A stretch of DNA of 64,000 nucleotides from UTCFX2 sp963726375 (GTDB lineage: Bacteria > Chloroflexota > Anaerolineae > Anaerolineales > UBA4823), in the NCBI GenBank assembly GCA_963726375.1, contig CAVSCE010000008.1, positions 62,001 through 126,000 of the forward strand. The letters are read 5' to 3'. Within the stretch, counting starts at the first letter, position 1. Every line of letters starts with the position of its first letter. The position numbers and the translations under genes were made by a program. Positions 1 through 8,423 of the stretch are shown one piece after another. The notes below the pieces were generated by a model that searched no databases, had not been told where the DNA came from, and saw nothing but the letters and a program-made list of their open reading frames with translations.

Positions 1-1
1 G

Positions 2-409
2 CAGTACGGCGGGCCGGCTTGCGTCGTCGATTTCGGAACAGCGACAACCTTCGACGCGATCTCGAAAGAAGGGGATTATCTCGGTGGGGCGATCGCCCCG
101 GGAATCGGGATAGCCTCCGAAGCGCTGTTCATCCGCGCCGCAAAGTTGCCCCGGGTTGACCTGCAGCGCCCGCCGGCTGCAATCGGCCGCAACACCGTGC
201 ATGCGATGCAGTCCGGGCTTTTATTCGGGTATACCTCGATGGTGGAGGGCATGGTTGACCGCTTCCGGCGCGAGCTCGGCAAAGATATGAAAGTGATCGC
301 CACCGGAGGGCTGGCAGAGCTGATCGCTCGGGAGACCGAAGTGCTGAAAATCATCGCCCCCTGGCTCACTTTGGATGGATTGCGGATCATTTGGGACCTG
401 AACCTCTGA
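2..409 (+). CDS. coaX: Type III pantothenate kinase, C-terminal part (cut by window edge)
   Basis: This is the 3' part of a CoaX-family pantothenate kinase, which phosphorylates pantothenate in the first step of coenzyme A synthesis. The reading frame is open from the first bases. It shows the ASKHA phosphate-binding segment DFGTATTFD followed by GGAIAPGIG, and a later ATGGLAELIA segment typical of the second adenosine-binding motif. The N-terminus lies outside the window. The stop at 407-409 lies inside the next gene, so the two genes overlap by about 19 bases and are probably co-transcribed. Confidence 0.9.
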   Translation, partial: QYGGPACVVDFGTATTFDAISKEGDYLGGAIAPGIGIASEALFIRAAKLPRVDLQRPPAAIGRNTVHAMQSGLLFGYTSMVEGMVDRFRRELGKDMKVIATGGLAELIARETEVLKIIAPWLTLDGLRIIWDLNL

Positions 410-1002
410 GCTTCCTGGAAATCCAGACCAGGACCGGTTGGGCGAGTACGCTGCAGGGTTTCGCCGATTGGTGCAGTCCGCAGCCTGGCTGGAAGGTGCT
501 GGATGTCGGCTGCGGTCCTGGCTTACTGCCGGAAGTCTTTAAAGCTGCCGGCTGCACGGCTTTCGGTGCAGATATCGATCCCGCCGCCCTGGCCGGCAAA
601 CGCCTGCATCCTGAGCTGCTCCAGGCGGATGCCTGCAGCCTTCCGTTTGCAGAGCGAACCTTCGATCTGGTCACTGCCAGCAACCTGCTTTTCCTGCTTG
701 CCGACCCGCTCCCGGCGCTGGTCGAATTCAGGCGGGTCATCAAACCCGGCGGGCAAATAGCCCTGCTCAACCCGTCTGAAAAGATGAGCCTATCCGCCGC
801 AGCCACCCTGGCGGACGAGCGCGGCCTGCAGGGGTTGGCGCGCGAATCACTGCTTAACTGGGCCTGTCTCGCTGAAACCCATTGGCGTTGGGGCAGTGCG
901 GATCTTAATAAGCTGATGGATGCAGCCGGTCTTCGGATTCAAAAATCGACCTTGAAAGTTGGGGAAGGGCTGGCCCGGTTTGTCAAAGCCGCCCGGCTTT
1001 GA
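391..1002 (+). CDS. Class I SAM-dependent methyltransferase
   Basis: A 203-residue methyltransferase of the Methyltransf_11 type. The SAM-binding motif I VLDVGCGPGLLPE lies at about residues 36-48, an acidic residue after strand beta2 at GADIDPAA, and motif IV/post-I at FDLVTASNLLFLL. The substrate cannot be told from sequence. The start is a TTG that overlaps the coaX stop, which suggests translational coupling; no better start with a ribosome binding site was seen. It sits between coaX and tsaC in the same direction, with about 20 bases to the next gene, so it is part of one operon. Confidence 0.8.
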   Translation: MGPEPLSFLEIQTRTGWASTLQGFADWCSPQPGWKVLDVGCGPGLLPEVFKAAGCTAFGADIDPAALAGKRLHPELLQADACSLPFAERTFDLVTASNLLFLLADPLPALVEFRRVIKPGGQIALLNPSEKMSLSAAATLADERGLQGLARESLLNWACLAETHWRWGSADLNKLMDAAGLRIQKSTLKVGEGLARFVKAARL

Positions 1003-1022
1003 GATTATAGGAGGAAAACCGT

Positions 1023-1640
1023 TTGGAAACGCTGATCCTGCCTGCAGCAGAAGAGGCATCATTATCGGCTGCCCTGGATTTGATCCACACAGGCCAGCTT
1101 GTGGCCTTCCCTACCGATACGGTCTATGGCCTGGGAGCAGCCCTGGAAAGCCCCGAATTGATCGAGCAGCTCTACCGGGTAAAAGACCGCGAGGCATCCA
1201 AAGCAATCGCCGTCTTGGTCGGCGATCCATCCGATGCAGTCAGGGCAGCATCATCCATGAAAGGGATTGCGGAAAGGCTTGCCTCGCGTTTCTGGCCCGG
1301 TCCGCTCACCCTGGTCGTCTCCCGCCGCCTGGATCTGCCTGAGAACCTTTCGCCGCAGGCGACCATCGGAATCCGGATGCCGGATCACCCGCTGGCCCTT
1401 CGCCTGCTGCAGAGCACCGGCCCGCTGGCGGTTACCTCTGCTAACCTATCGGGCTCGGCAAACACGACCTCTGCCCGAGAAGTATACGATCAGCTCGCCG
1501 GTCGCATCCCGCTGATACTGGACGGCGGACGCACGCCCGGGGGGCAGCCCTCGACTGTAGTTGACTGCACTACAGAAGAGCCGGTCATCCTCCGCCCCGG
1601 CCCGATCAGCATCGAGCAGCTGCTCGATGCGCTGTCCTGA
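1023..1640 (+). CDS. tsaC: L-threonylcarbamoyladenylate synthase (Sua5/YrdC family)
   Basis: The protein makes threonylcarbamoyl-AMP from threonine, bicarbonate and ATP, the first step of t6A formation on ANN-decoding tRNAs. The 205-residue length fits the short TsaC/YrdC form without the Sua5 C-terminal domain. Family motifs are FPTDTVYGLG near residue 30, the KxR-type KDREASKAI near residue 60, and PLAVTSANLSG near residue 137. The start is TTG at 1023, supported by an AGGAGG-like ribosome binding site eight to ten bases upstream. It is the last gene of the coaX operon. Confidence 0.9.
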   Translation: METLILPAAEEASLSAALDLIHTGQLVAFPTDTVYGLGAALESPELIEQLYRVKDREASKAIAVLVGDPSDAVRAASSMKGIAERLASRFWPGPLTLVVSRRLDLPENLSPQATIGIRMPDHPLALRLLQSTGPLAVTSANLSGSANTTSAREVYDQLAGRIPLILDGGRTPGGQPSTVVDCTTEEPVILRPGPISIEQLLDALS

Positions 1641-1699
1641 TCCTGCTCGATTCTCATAGACCCTTCAAGGGGCATTCATACCGGCTTAAGCTCGATCGG

Positions 1700-1780
1700 T
1701 ATAATAGAAATCACATTCTCCTTAAGCAAAAATCCGTGCAGGCGGCGTGGTTGGCAGACCGGTCCAGGCACGGTTTTTGT
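1700..1780 (+). terminator. Promoter-like TATAAT followed by a hairpin and T-tract; terminator or small RNA
   Basis: A TATAAT hexamer lies at 1700-1705. A hairpin closed by CCGTGC (1734-1739) and GCACGG (1768-1773) follows and is directly succeeded by TTTTTGTTT. The hairpin plus T-tract looks like an intrinsic terminator for the tsaC operon. The -10 hexamer placed before it would instead allow a transcript of about 65-70 nt. The inner part of the hairpin pairs poorly, so the fold is uncertain. Confidence 0.45.
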
Positions 1781-1845
1781 TTAAATCTGCCAGGCGTCAG
1801 CCCCCCTCATCCGTCTTCTTATTCTCGAAGAAAAAATATGCGCAG

Positions 1846-2637
1846 TTATCCTGCCGCGGTTAAGTGACTCCTGGCAAGCGGGAGCGATGTCTCTTCTCCG
1901 ATCGTCCCGATTCTACCTGCCAGAGCAGCCCCGATGATCCCGGCTTCGTTCAGCATCTGCGCCGTGACCAATTCGGTCGGCACATCCATGAATTCCTTGA
2001 AAGCATCGAATTTATTGCTCGTCCCGCCACCGAGGATGATCAGGTCGGGAGAAAAGAGGAAGCAGAGTATGTTTAGGTAGCGATTGAAACGCTTGCCCCA
2101 TTTTTTCCACGAAAGCTCCTCGCGCTTTCGCGCCGCGTCGGAAGCCTGCCATTCGGCGTCCTGGCCGTCCATCTCGATGTGTCCAAGCTCTGCATTCGGC
2201 AGCAGGTAGCCGTCTGTGAAAAGGGCGGTCCCCAAACCGGTGCCGATCGTGACGATCAACACAACCCCCTTGCGGTCTCGTCCGATCCCAAAACGCATCT
2301 CGGCCAGGCCGGCCGCGTCGGCGTCGTTGACCATCCAGGTCGGGCAGCCGGTCTTCTGGGCGATCTGGGCTGCGGCGTCATACCCGATCCATCTTTTTGA
2401 GACGTTCGCCGCCGAAAGCGTCACCCCATGCCGCACCACGCCCGGGAATCCGCACCCGATTGGACCAGACCATTGAAATTCCTGGACGATCCCTGAGATC
2501 AATTCGATCATCGGTTCAGGATTCGCACCCGGGGGCGTCGGCACGCGCAGCCGTTCCGCCAGCATCTGGCCGGTATCCGTATCCACCGGCGCGCCTTTGA
2601 TCCCCGATCCTCCGATGTCGATCCCCAAGACCTTCAT
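1846..2637 (-). CDS. ppgK: Polyphosphate glucokinase (ROK family)
   Basis: A ROK-family sugar kinase most like polyphosphate/ATP-glucokinase, which phosphorylates glucose with inorganic polyphosphate or ATP. The N-terminal phosphate loop is GIDIGGSGIKGA. The central segment IVTIGTGLGTALFTDG and the following NAELGHIEM, with glucose-contacting E and H, are the usual PPGK signatures. The classical ROK zinc cluster CxCGxxGC is absent, as is normal in this subgroup. The start is the ATG at 2637 because an AGGAGG site precedes it by five bases; an upstream in-frame start adds nine residues but has no such site. It converges with the coaX-tsaC operon. Confidence 0.85.
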   Translation of the reverse strand: MKVLGIDIGGSGIKGAPVDTDTGQMLAERLRVPTPPGANPEPMIELISGIVQEFQWSGPIGCGFPGVVRHGVTLSAANVSKRWIGYDAAAQIAQKTGCPTWMVNDADAAGLAEMRFGIGRDRKGVVLIVTIGTGLGTALFTDGYLLPNAELGHIEMDGQDAEWQASDAARKREELSWKKWGKRFNRYLNILCFLFSPDLIILGGGTSNKFDAFKEFMDVPTELVTAQMLNEAGIIGAALAGRIGTIGEETSLPLARSHLTAAG

Positions 2638-2850
2638 CCCAACCTCCTGATATCCGTCATTCAATTTTTTCGCATGGGCAATGAAATTATATCCGTGTTC
2701 TATTCAGAAAGGAGATCAGCATCGAGTCCGTGCTGATCCACACATCTAGATCGTAAATTTACCTTTTTCGCGCGACAAATATGCCTTTCATCATCGTCCT
2801 CAAAACAAAATTATAGCACGCTCGCATCCGTCGGAGCTCAGCCGCCCGGC

Positions 2851-2875
2851 TGTAGTCGGCTTTCTGCGTTATAAT
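2851..2875 (+). promoter_or_regulatory. Probable promoter of the HAD hydrolase gene
   Basis: A consensus TATAAT lies at 2870-2875, with only a weak candidate -35 upstream. The start codon follows 26 bases later, leaving room for the GGAAGG ribosome binding site. Confidence 0.5.
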
Positions 2876-2900
2876 GTCCCGCTTGTAGGAAGGATGATTT

Positions 2901-3524
2901 ATGAACGAGCCATCTCTAAGATCCCCCGCGATCATCTTTGATTACGGCGGTGTCCTGGTCGATTGGGACCCGCGCTACCTCTACCGCAAGCTCTTAAACG
3001 GCGATGAGCAGGCAGTCGAACAGTTCCTGAAAGAGGTCCGCTTCTTCGAATGGAACGTCCAGCAGGACGCCGGTCGGCCTTTCCATGACGCGATCCTCGA
3101 GATTTGCAGCCGCTACCCCCAGCACTGCGAATTGATTCGGGCTTACGACCAGCGCTACGAGGAATCGATCTCCGGGCCGATCTGGGCGACGGTCGAGATC
3201 CTGCGCGAGCTGAAAACCCTCGGCTACCCGCTCTACGGGCTCAGCAACTGGCCGGCCGAGAAGTTTCCTCCCGTGCGAGACAAATACGAGTTCTTCAGCT
3301 GGTTTGACGACATCATCATTTCAGGCGATGTCAGGCTGGCCAAGCCCGACCCGGCCATCTTCCGCCTGCTGAGCGAGCGGATCGGGCATGCACCGCAGGA
3401 TTGCCTTTATATCGATGACGCCCTGCATAATATCGACGTCGCAAGCGAGCTTGGCTTCCAGGTCATCCATTTCCAGTCTGCGGACCAGCTCAAAGATGAT
3501 CTGAGAGCCCTCAGAATCCTTTGA
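2901..3524 (+). CDS. HAD-superfamily hydrolase (YihX/epoxide hydrolase-type phosphatase)
   Basis: A 207-residue HAD hydrolase, cytoplasmic, probably acting on a phosphorylated small metabolite. Motif I is FDYGGVLVDWDP with the nucleophile Asp. Motif II is LYGLSNW, motif III includes the Lys in RLAKPDP, and motif IV is YIDDALHNI. The motif spacing and the DPRY-like segment after motif I match the YihX (glucose-1-phosphate phosphatase) branch, but the substrate is not proven. An AGGAAGG site precedes the ATG. The gene stands alone between two minus-strand genes. Confidence 0.8.
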   Translation: MNEPSLRSPAIIFDYGGVLVDWDPRYLYRKLLNGDEQAVEQFLKEVRFFEWNVQQDAGRPFHDAILEICSRYPQHCELIRAYDQRYEESISGPIWATVEILRELKTLGYPLYGLSNWPAEKFPPVRDKYEFFSWFDDIIISGDVRLAKPDPAIFRLLSERIGHAPQDCLYIDDALHNIDVASELGFQVIHFQSADQLKDDLRALRIL

Positions 3525-3649
3525 TTCTGCGCTGATCTCAAGCCTGAAACAAAGGATGGACCAGCCCAACTCTCTCAGGGCTGACCATGGCTGAAAGCAG
3601 GCAATTCAAGCCTGCATCACAATCATTTTTCTCGAAGGCGCCATTGGCG

Positions 3650-4045
3650 CTACCCCCCTGCCTGGAGCACGGCGTCCGCCTCGATCTCCACCAGCCATTC
3701 AGGATCGATTAACCCGGCGACCTGCACCATCGTGCTGGCTGGGCGGATATCCTTGAAATACTCCCCGAGCACGGTCGCCACCTTTTCCCAATCCGCGATA
3801 TCAACAAGGTAGATCCTGATCCTCACCACATCGTAAAGCGAGGCGCCGGCGGCCTCCAGGGCAGCCCGGATGATCTCCAGGCAGCGGCGCGCCTGTCCGG
3901 CAGCCTCGCCCGGGCTGGCGGTCCTGCGGTCCGGCCCGATCGGCGCAGTCCCGGAAACCGCGATGAGATTGTCGAGCCGTACGGCTCGCGAGAAACCGAT
4001 CACCTCTTCATATGGGCTTCCACTGGAAATATTTCTTCGGGTCAT
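3650..4045 (-). CDS. RidA/YjgF/UK114-family protein
   Basis: A RidA-like protein. Family members deaminate reactive enamine/imine intermediates, but this subfamily is often of unknown substrate. Typical segments are SRAVRLDNLIAVSGTAP near the start, the helix with ARRCLEIIRAALEAAG, VVRIRIYLVDIADW, and the C-terminal STMVQVAGLIDPEWLVEIEA; the Arg in VRIRIYL is the usual carboxylate-binding residue. The start was set to the ATG at 4045, which has an AGAAGGA site; an upstream TTG would place that site inside the gene. It follows directly on the small membrane protein gene upstream, so the two are likely one transcript. Confidence 0.82.
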   Translation of the reverse strand: MTRRNISSGSPYEEVIGFSRAVRLDNLIAVSGTAPIGPDRRTASPGEAAGQARRCLEIIRAALEAAGASLYDVVRIRIYLVDIADWEKVATVLGEYFKDIRPASTMVQVAGLIDPEWLVEIEADAVLQAGG

Positions 4046-4046
4046 G

Positions 4047-4310
4047 TTATTCCTTCTTATCAATATTGACCTTCATTCCCTTGTTTCCCCCCAGGACCAT
4101 CGACAAACCGAGCAAAAAACCGATATTGTACCAACTGCCGTTGTTGTGGGCTTCGTATAATCCAACATTCTTGTTGAAAAGTGAAATGAAGAATGCAAAT
4201 GGCAAGGTAAATCCATGCCAGAGCCCCTGCCAGAACCCGGCCACCTCTCCCCTTGGGGATTCGGTGTTGACCAGCTCGTTTGGCGTTGCTGAAACGAAAA
4301 TCTTGTTCAT
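4047..4310 (-). CDS. Small conserved membrane protein, 87 aa
   Basis: A short protein with one or two hydrophobic segments (roughly residues 34-46 and 62-73) and a conserved-looking centre around GLWHGFTLPFAFFISLF and YEAHNNGSWYNIGFLLGL. I recognise this as a widespread small membrane protein family without known function. A GGAG site precedes the ATG. Its stop lies one base from the RidA start, which implies coupled expression. No enzymatic motif is visible. Confidence 0.65.
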   Translation of the reverse strand: MNKIFVSATPNELVNTESPRGEVAGFWQGLWHGFTLPFAFFISLFNKNVGLYEAHNNGSWYNIGFLLGLSMVLGGNKGMKVNIDKKE

Positions 4311-4479
4311 ATGTGTTAACTCCTGCTTTTTTTTCTGAGATGATGTCTAGCTGAATATAAAAGAGTTTGTTCGCCTTATTTGGTCCTCTCGATCTCCTGA
4401 GATTATACAACTTCAACCTTGTTTTGCCAGGCAGGAGGGGCAGTCCACCTGCCTGAGATCCGTTTTTTCAAAGCCGTCG

Positions 4480-4508
4480 TTGACCCAACCGCCAACTTGT
4501 GGCATAAT
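4480..4508 (+). promoter_or_regulatory. Promoter of the ileS T-box transcript
   Basis: TTGACC (4480-4485) and CATAAT (4503-4508) are separated by 17 bases, and a TG two bases before the -10 gives an extended -10 element. Transcription would begin near 4515, at the 5' edge of the T-box leader. Confidence 0.7.
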
Positions 4509-4514
4509 CCCGCC

Positions 4515-4925
4515 TATCTGAATCGCCCAACGGCTATGATGGAACCGAGTACGCTGATCCGGACCTGACAGCGATCCTGGGGCAATGGGTGCAAGCCGGG
4601 ACAGGTCTCCAGCCGAAAATCCTTCCGGAGTCGCGAGCAGAAATGGTTATTGGTTGTTAGTTATTGGTTATTGGTTCTTAGTTCTTGGCAGGAAAGTGTT
4701 GATCATAAATTGTGTTAAATGCCTTCAACTAACAACCAAAAACCAATCACCATAAACCAAACTAATCCCCGCCGGGCCTGTCACCCGTTATCCTCGACGC
4801 AGGCATCGCCGATATCAACGCCGGCGCCTGGCCGAGCTGCCCGCCTCTGCGCGGGAAGCAGGGTGGTACCGCGGGAGCTTTCTCTCGTCCCTGGATTTGG
4901 ACGGGAGTTCTTTATTTAATCTGCG
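4515..4925 (+). promoter_or_regulatory. T-box leader of ileS (isoleucine specifier)
   Basis: The leader reads uncharged tRNA-Ile and controls ileS by transcription attenuation. Visible elements are a stem I with a GAGTA bulge and the apical GGGTGCAAGCCGGG segment; a specifier region GAAAATCC with the Ile codon ATC at 4619-4621; the conserved T-box AGGGTGGTACCGCG at 4860-4873; and a terminator whose arms CTCTCGTCC (4882-4890) and GGACGGGAG (4899-4907) precede TTCTTTATTT. The ileS start follows 45 bases later with its own site. An AT-rich inverted repeat lies between stem I and the antiterminator region. Confidence 0.88.
4645..4744. repeat. AT-rich inverted repeat inside the T-box leader
   Basis: GGTTATTGGTTGTTAGTT (4645-4662) pairs with the reverse complement of AACTAACAACCAAAAACC (4727-4744) at 17 of 18 positions, with a loop of about 64 bases. 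Extra copies of TTATTGG follow the left arm. The base composition contrasts sharply with the GC-rich leader on both sides, which suggests an inserted mobile palindrome. Confidence 0.75.
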
Positions 4926-4961
4926 TTCGAACCTGAGTTCGAACGTTCTATCGGAGGAATC

Positions 4962-7900
4962 ATGCCATTCAAAGAAGTGCCGACGAAGGTCGATTTCCCT
5001 GCCCAGGAGCGCGAGCTGCTGCGCTTCTGGCGCGAGACGGACGCCTTCAACAAGCTCAGAAAAATCCACGACGACGACCCGCACTGGTCGTTCATCGATG
5101 GTCCGATCACCGCCAACAACCCGATGGGCGTCCACCACGGCTGGGGGCGCACCTACAAGGACCTCTACAACCGCTTCTACACGATGACCGGCCGCAAGCT
5201 GCGCTACCAGAACGGCTTCGACTGCCAGGGTTTGTGGGTCGAGGTCGAAGTCGAGAAGGCCAAAGGCTTCACCAGCAAGAAGGACATTGAAGAATTCGGG
5301 CTGGACAACTTCGTGCGCATGTGCAAGGCCCGCGTCTTGCGCTACGCCGCCGTCCAGACCGAACAGTCCGTCCGCCTGGGCTACTGGATGGACTGGAACG
5401 ATCCGGATGAGCTGCGCATGCTGGCCGATCTGATCGAGACCGATCCGCTGAAGGTGATCACCGTCCAGCGTCCTGAAGGCCCGTTCACCGAAACCGTTGA
5501 GCAGATCATTGGTCAGCTCGGTCTTAAAGACCTCGCTGGGAGCTACTTCACGTTCTCGAACGAGAACAACTATATGATCTGGACCTTCCTGAAGAAGTGC
5601 TGGCAGAAAGGCTGGCTGTTCCGCGGCGTCGATGTGATGCCATGGTGCCCGCGCTGTGCGACTGCGATCAGCCAGCACGAGATCGTCACCGACGGTTATG
5701 CCGAGCTGACCCACCGCAGCGTCACCCTGCGCTTCCCGCTGCTCGGGCGCGAAGAGAATCCCTCCTGGTTTGGACCACCACACCCTGGACGTTGAGCAGC
5801 AACGTCGCGGCCGCTGTCGGCCCTGACCTGACCTACTGCAAGGTCCGCCAGGGCGACGAAGTCTTTTACCTCTCGAAGGGTACGCTCCACATGCTGCGCG
5901 GCCCGTACCAGCTGCTCGAAGAGTTGAACGGCTCGCAGATGGTCGGCTGGACGTATTCCGGCCCGTTCGATGACCTGCCCGCCGAGCAGGAAATTGGCGG
6001 CCACACTGTCCTGAAAGAGCTGGCCCGCGACGTCAAATTCAGCGCCGTCCAGTCTCACCAGGTGATCCCGTGGAATGAGGTCGGCGAAACAGAAGGTACA
6101 GGGATCGTCCATATCGCCCCCGGCTGCGGCGCCGAAGACTTCCAGCTCGGCAAACTGCACCATTTTCCGCTGGTCGCCCCGCTGGACGAAGAAGGCCATT
6201 TCGTTGAAGGATTTGGCTGGCTGAGCGGGCGGCATGTCAGCGAGATCGCCGACCCGATCTTCGAAAATCTGCAGCTGAAGGGCCTGCTCTATCAAGTCGA
6301 GCCGTACACCCACCGCTACCCCACCTGCTGGCGCTGCAAGACCGAGCTGGTCTTCCGGCTTGTCGACGAATGGTTTATCAGCATGGGCGAGACTTACGAT
6401 AAGCCGCGCGAGGAGCTTACCTTCGAAGAAAAAGAGCGCAGCCTGCGCTACCAGATCATGGACGTGGTCGACCAGATCCGCTGGATTCCCGAGTTCGGCT
6501 ACTCCCGCGAGATGGACTGGCTTCGCAACATGCACGACTGGATGCTCAGCAAGAAGCGCTACTGGGGGCTGGCCCTGCCTTTCTGGATCTGCGAGAAATG
6601 CGGTGAGTACGAGGTGATCGGCGACGAACACGAGCTTGAAGCGCGCGCCATCGAAGGCTGGGAGGCATTCGCAGGGCACACACCCCACCGCCCCTTCATT
6701 GACTCTGTCAAGCTCGAATGCCCGCACTGCAAAGGCCGGATGAACCGCATCCTGGATGTCGGCAACCCCTGGCTGGACGCCGGGATCGTCTCATTCAGCA
6801 CTCTCCGCTACCGCACCGATCCAGATTACTGGCGCTCCTGGTACCCTGCCCACTGGATCAGCGAGTTGTTCCCAGGCCAGTTCCGCAACTGGTTCTACAG
6901 CCTGCTCGCGATGGCGACCGTGGTCGACCGCAGCGCGCCGTTCCTCGAAAACTTCGGATACGGAACCTTGCTTGCCGAAGACGGGCGCCCGATGCACAAG
7001 AGCTGGGGCAATATGATAGAGTTCAACGAGGCCGCCGACAAGATGGGCGTCGACGTGATGCGCTGGCTCTACAGCGCCCACAAACCCGAAAACGACCTGA
7101 TCTTTGGCTACACCCGCGGCGACGAAGCCCGGCGCTCCTTCTTGATCCCGCTCTGGAACGCCTACAGCTTCCTGGCGACCTACGCCAACCTGGATAGCTG
7201 GTCTCCAGCAGAGGATGAAGTCAGTCCCCGCTCAGCGAAAGGGAAAGGAAGCGGAGGGGAGGGTTTCGATCCGCACAACCCCGAAGGTCCCACTCCGCAC
7301 AGCGAAAACTTGCTCGACCGCTGGGTGCTGGCTCGACTGAACCAGATCATCCCACTCGTTTCGGAGTCCCTGACCAATTCCGATTCGAACACCGCCACGG
7401 GCTACATCGCCGCCTTCCTGGACGACCTGACCAACTGGCACATTCGCCGCAGCCGCCGCCGCTTCTGGAAGAGCGAGCACGACGGCGATAAAAACGCTGC
7501 CTATGCCACCCTTTACCACGTGATGGTGAAGTTCTCCCGCCTGCTGGCGCCTTTCATTCCGTTTGTCACCGAGGCGATCTACCAGAACCTGGTGCGCTCG
7601 GTTTATCCGGATGCCTTCGAAAGCGTCCACCACACCGCCTGGCCGGCCTCCGACTTTGATGCGGTCGATCCTGAGCTGCTGGAGCAGATGGACCTCGCCC
7701 GCCAGGTGGCCAGCCTGGGGCTCGCGGCTCGCAACAGCGCCGGGTTGAAGGTCCGCCAGCCGCTCGCCCGCGCTCTCGCATACGCCGGCGGTCGGAGCAC
7801 TCTGCGTCCTGAGCTGGTCGAGATCGTCGTCGACGAGCTGAACGTCAAGCAGCTCGAGTTCGTCGAGCAGGCCAGCCAGCTTGTCCGGTATCACGTATTG

Positions 7901-8419
7901 CCAGACAACAAGCTGCTCGGCCCGCGTTTCGGCGCCCGCTTCCCCAGGGTGCGCCTCGCGCTTCAGGCCGCCGACCCGGGCGCCGTCGCAGCGAGCGCTG
8001 CAGCCGGACAGCCCTTCGTCCTGAACGTGGATGGAGAGCAGCTCGAGCTTGCCCCGCAGGAGATCCTCATCCAGACCCAGCCCGCTGAAGGTCTGGCCGT
8101 CGCGTTCGATAAGCTGGCGACCGTGGCAGTCGATTCGGCGATCACCCCCGAGCTGCGCGCCGAAGGCCTCGCCCGTGAAGTCGTCCGCCGCATCCAGGCG
8201 ATGCGGAAGGACGCCGGGTTCGATATCTCCGACCGGATCACGACCTGCTATCAAACCTCCGGCGAGTTCCTCGAGATATTCAAGGATTGGGCGGACTATA
8301 TCAAGGCGGAGACGCTGACGGTCGATCTGATCGAAGGCGAGCCGCCTGCCGGCTCTTACCGCGAGACCCAGCAGGTGGAGGGGCAGCAGATCACCTTTGG
8401 AGTGATTCGCAAGGGATAA
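4962..8419 (+). CDS. ileS: Isoleucine--tRNA ligase (one frameshift)
   Basis: Charges tRNA-Ile with isoleucine; about 1150 residues over two frames. The HIGH signature appears as PMGVHHGWGRT near residue 50, typical of one IleRS branch. The editing-domain segment LLVWTTTPWTL is present, as is the KMSKS-type RPMHKSWGN near residue 680, and zinc-like CxxC pairs occur around CEKCGEYE and CPHCKGR. The C-terminal anticodon-binding part contains NWHIRRSRRRFW. The frame changes at about 5752-5763, where the protein continues without loss, so this is read as one gene. A GGAGG site precedes the ATG. It is controlled by the T-box upstream and followed after five bases by the phosphatase gene. A palindromic repeat encodes residues in a linker (7223-7267). 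Confidence 0.93.
7223..7267 (+). repeat. In-frame palindrome-type insertion in the ileS linker
   Basis: Fifteen codons encode SPRSAKGKGSGGEGF between the ANLD and LLDRW blocks, a place where IleRS homologues have a shorter linker. The product resembles the usual translation of the dispersed CTCTCCC...GGGAGAGGG repeat also found at 11628-11672 and 57839-57877, though the DNA here is more diverged. Confidence 0.5.
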
Positions 8420-8423
8420 TCCA

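Noticed and set aside
4815..5783. Long minus-strand ORF opposite ileS
   Set aside because: It is antisense to a certain gene, shows no family motif and arises from high-GC codon bias.
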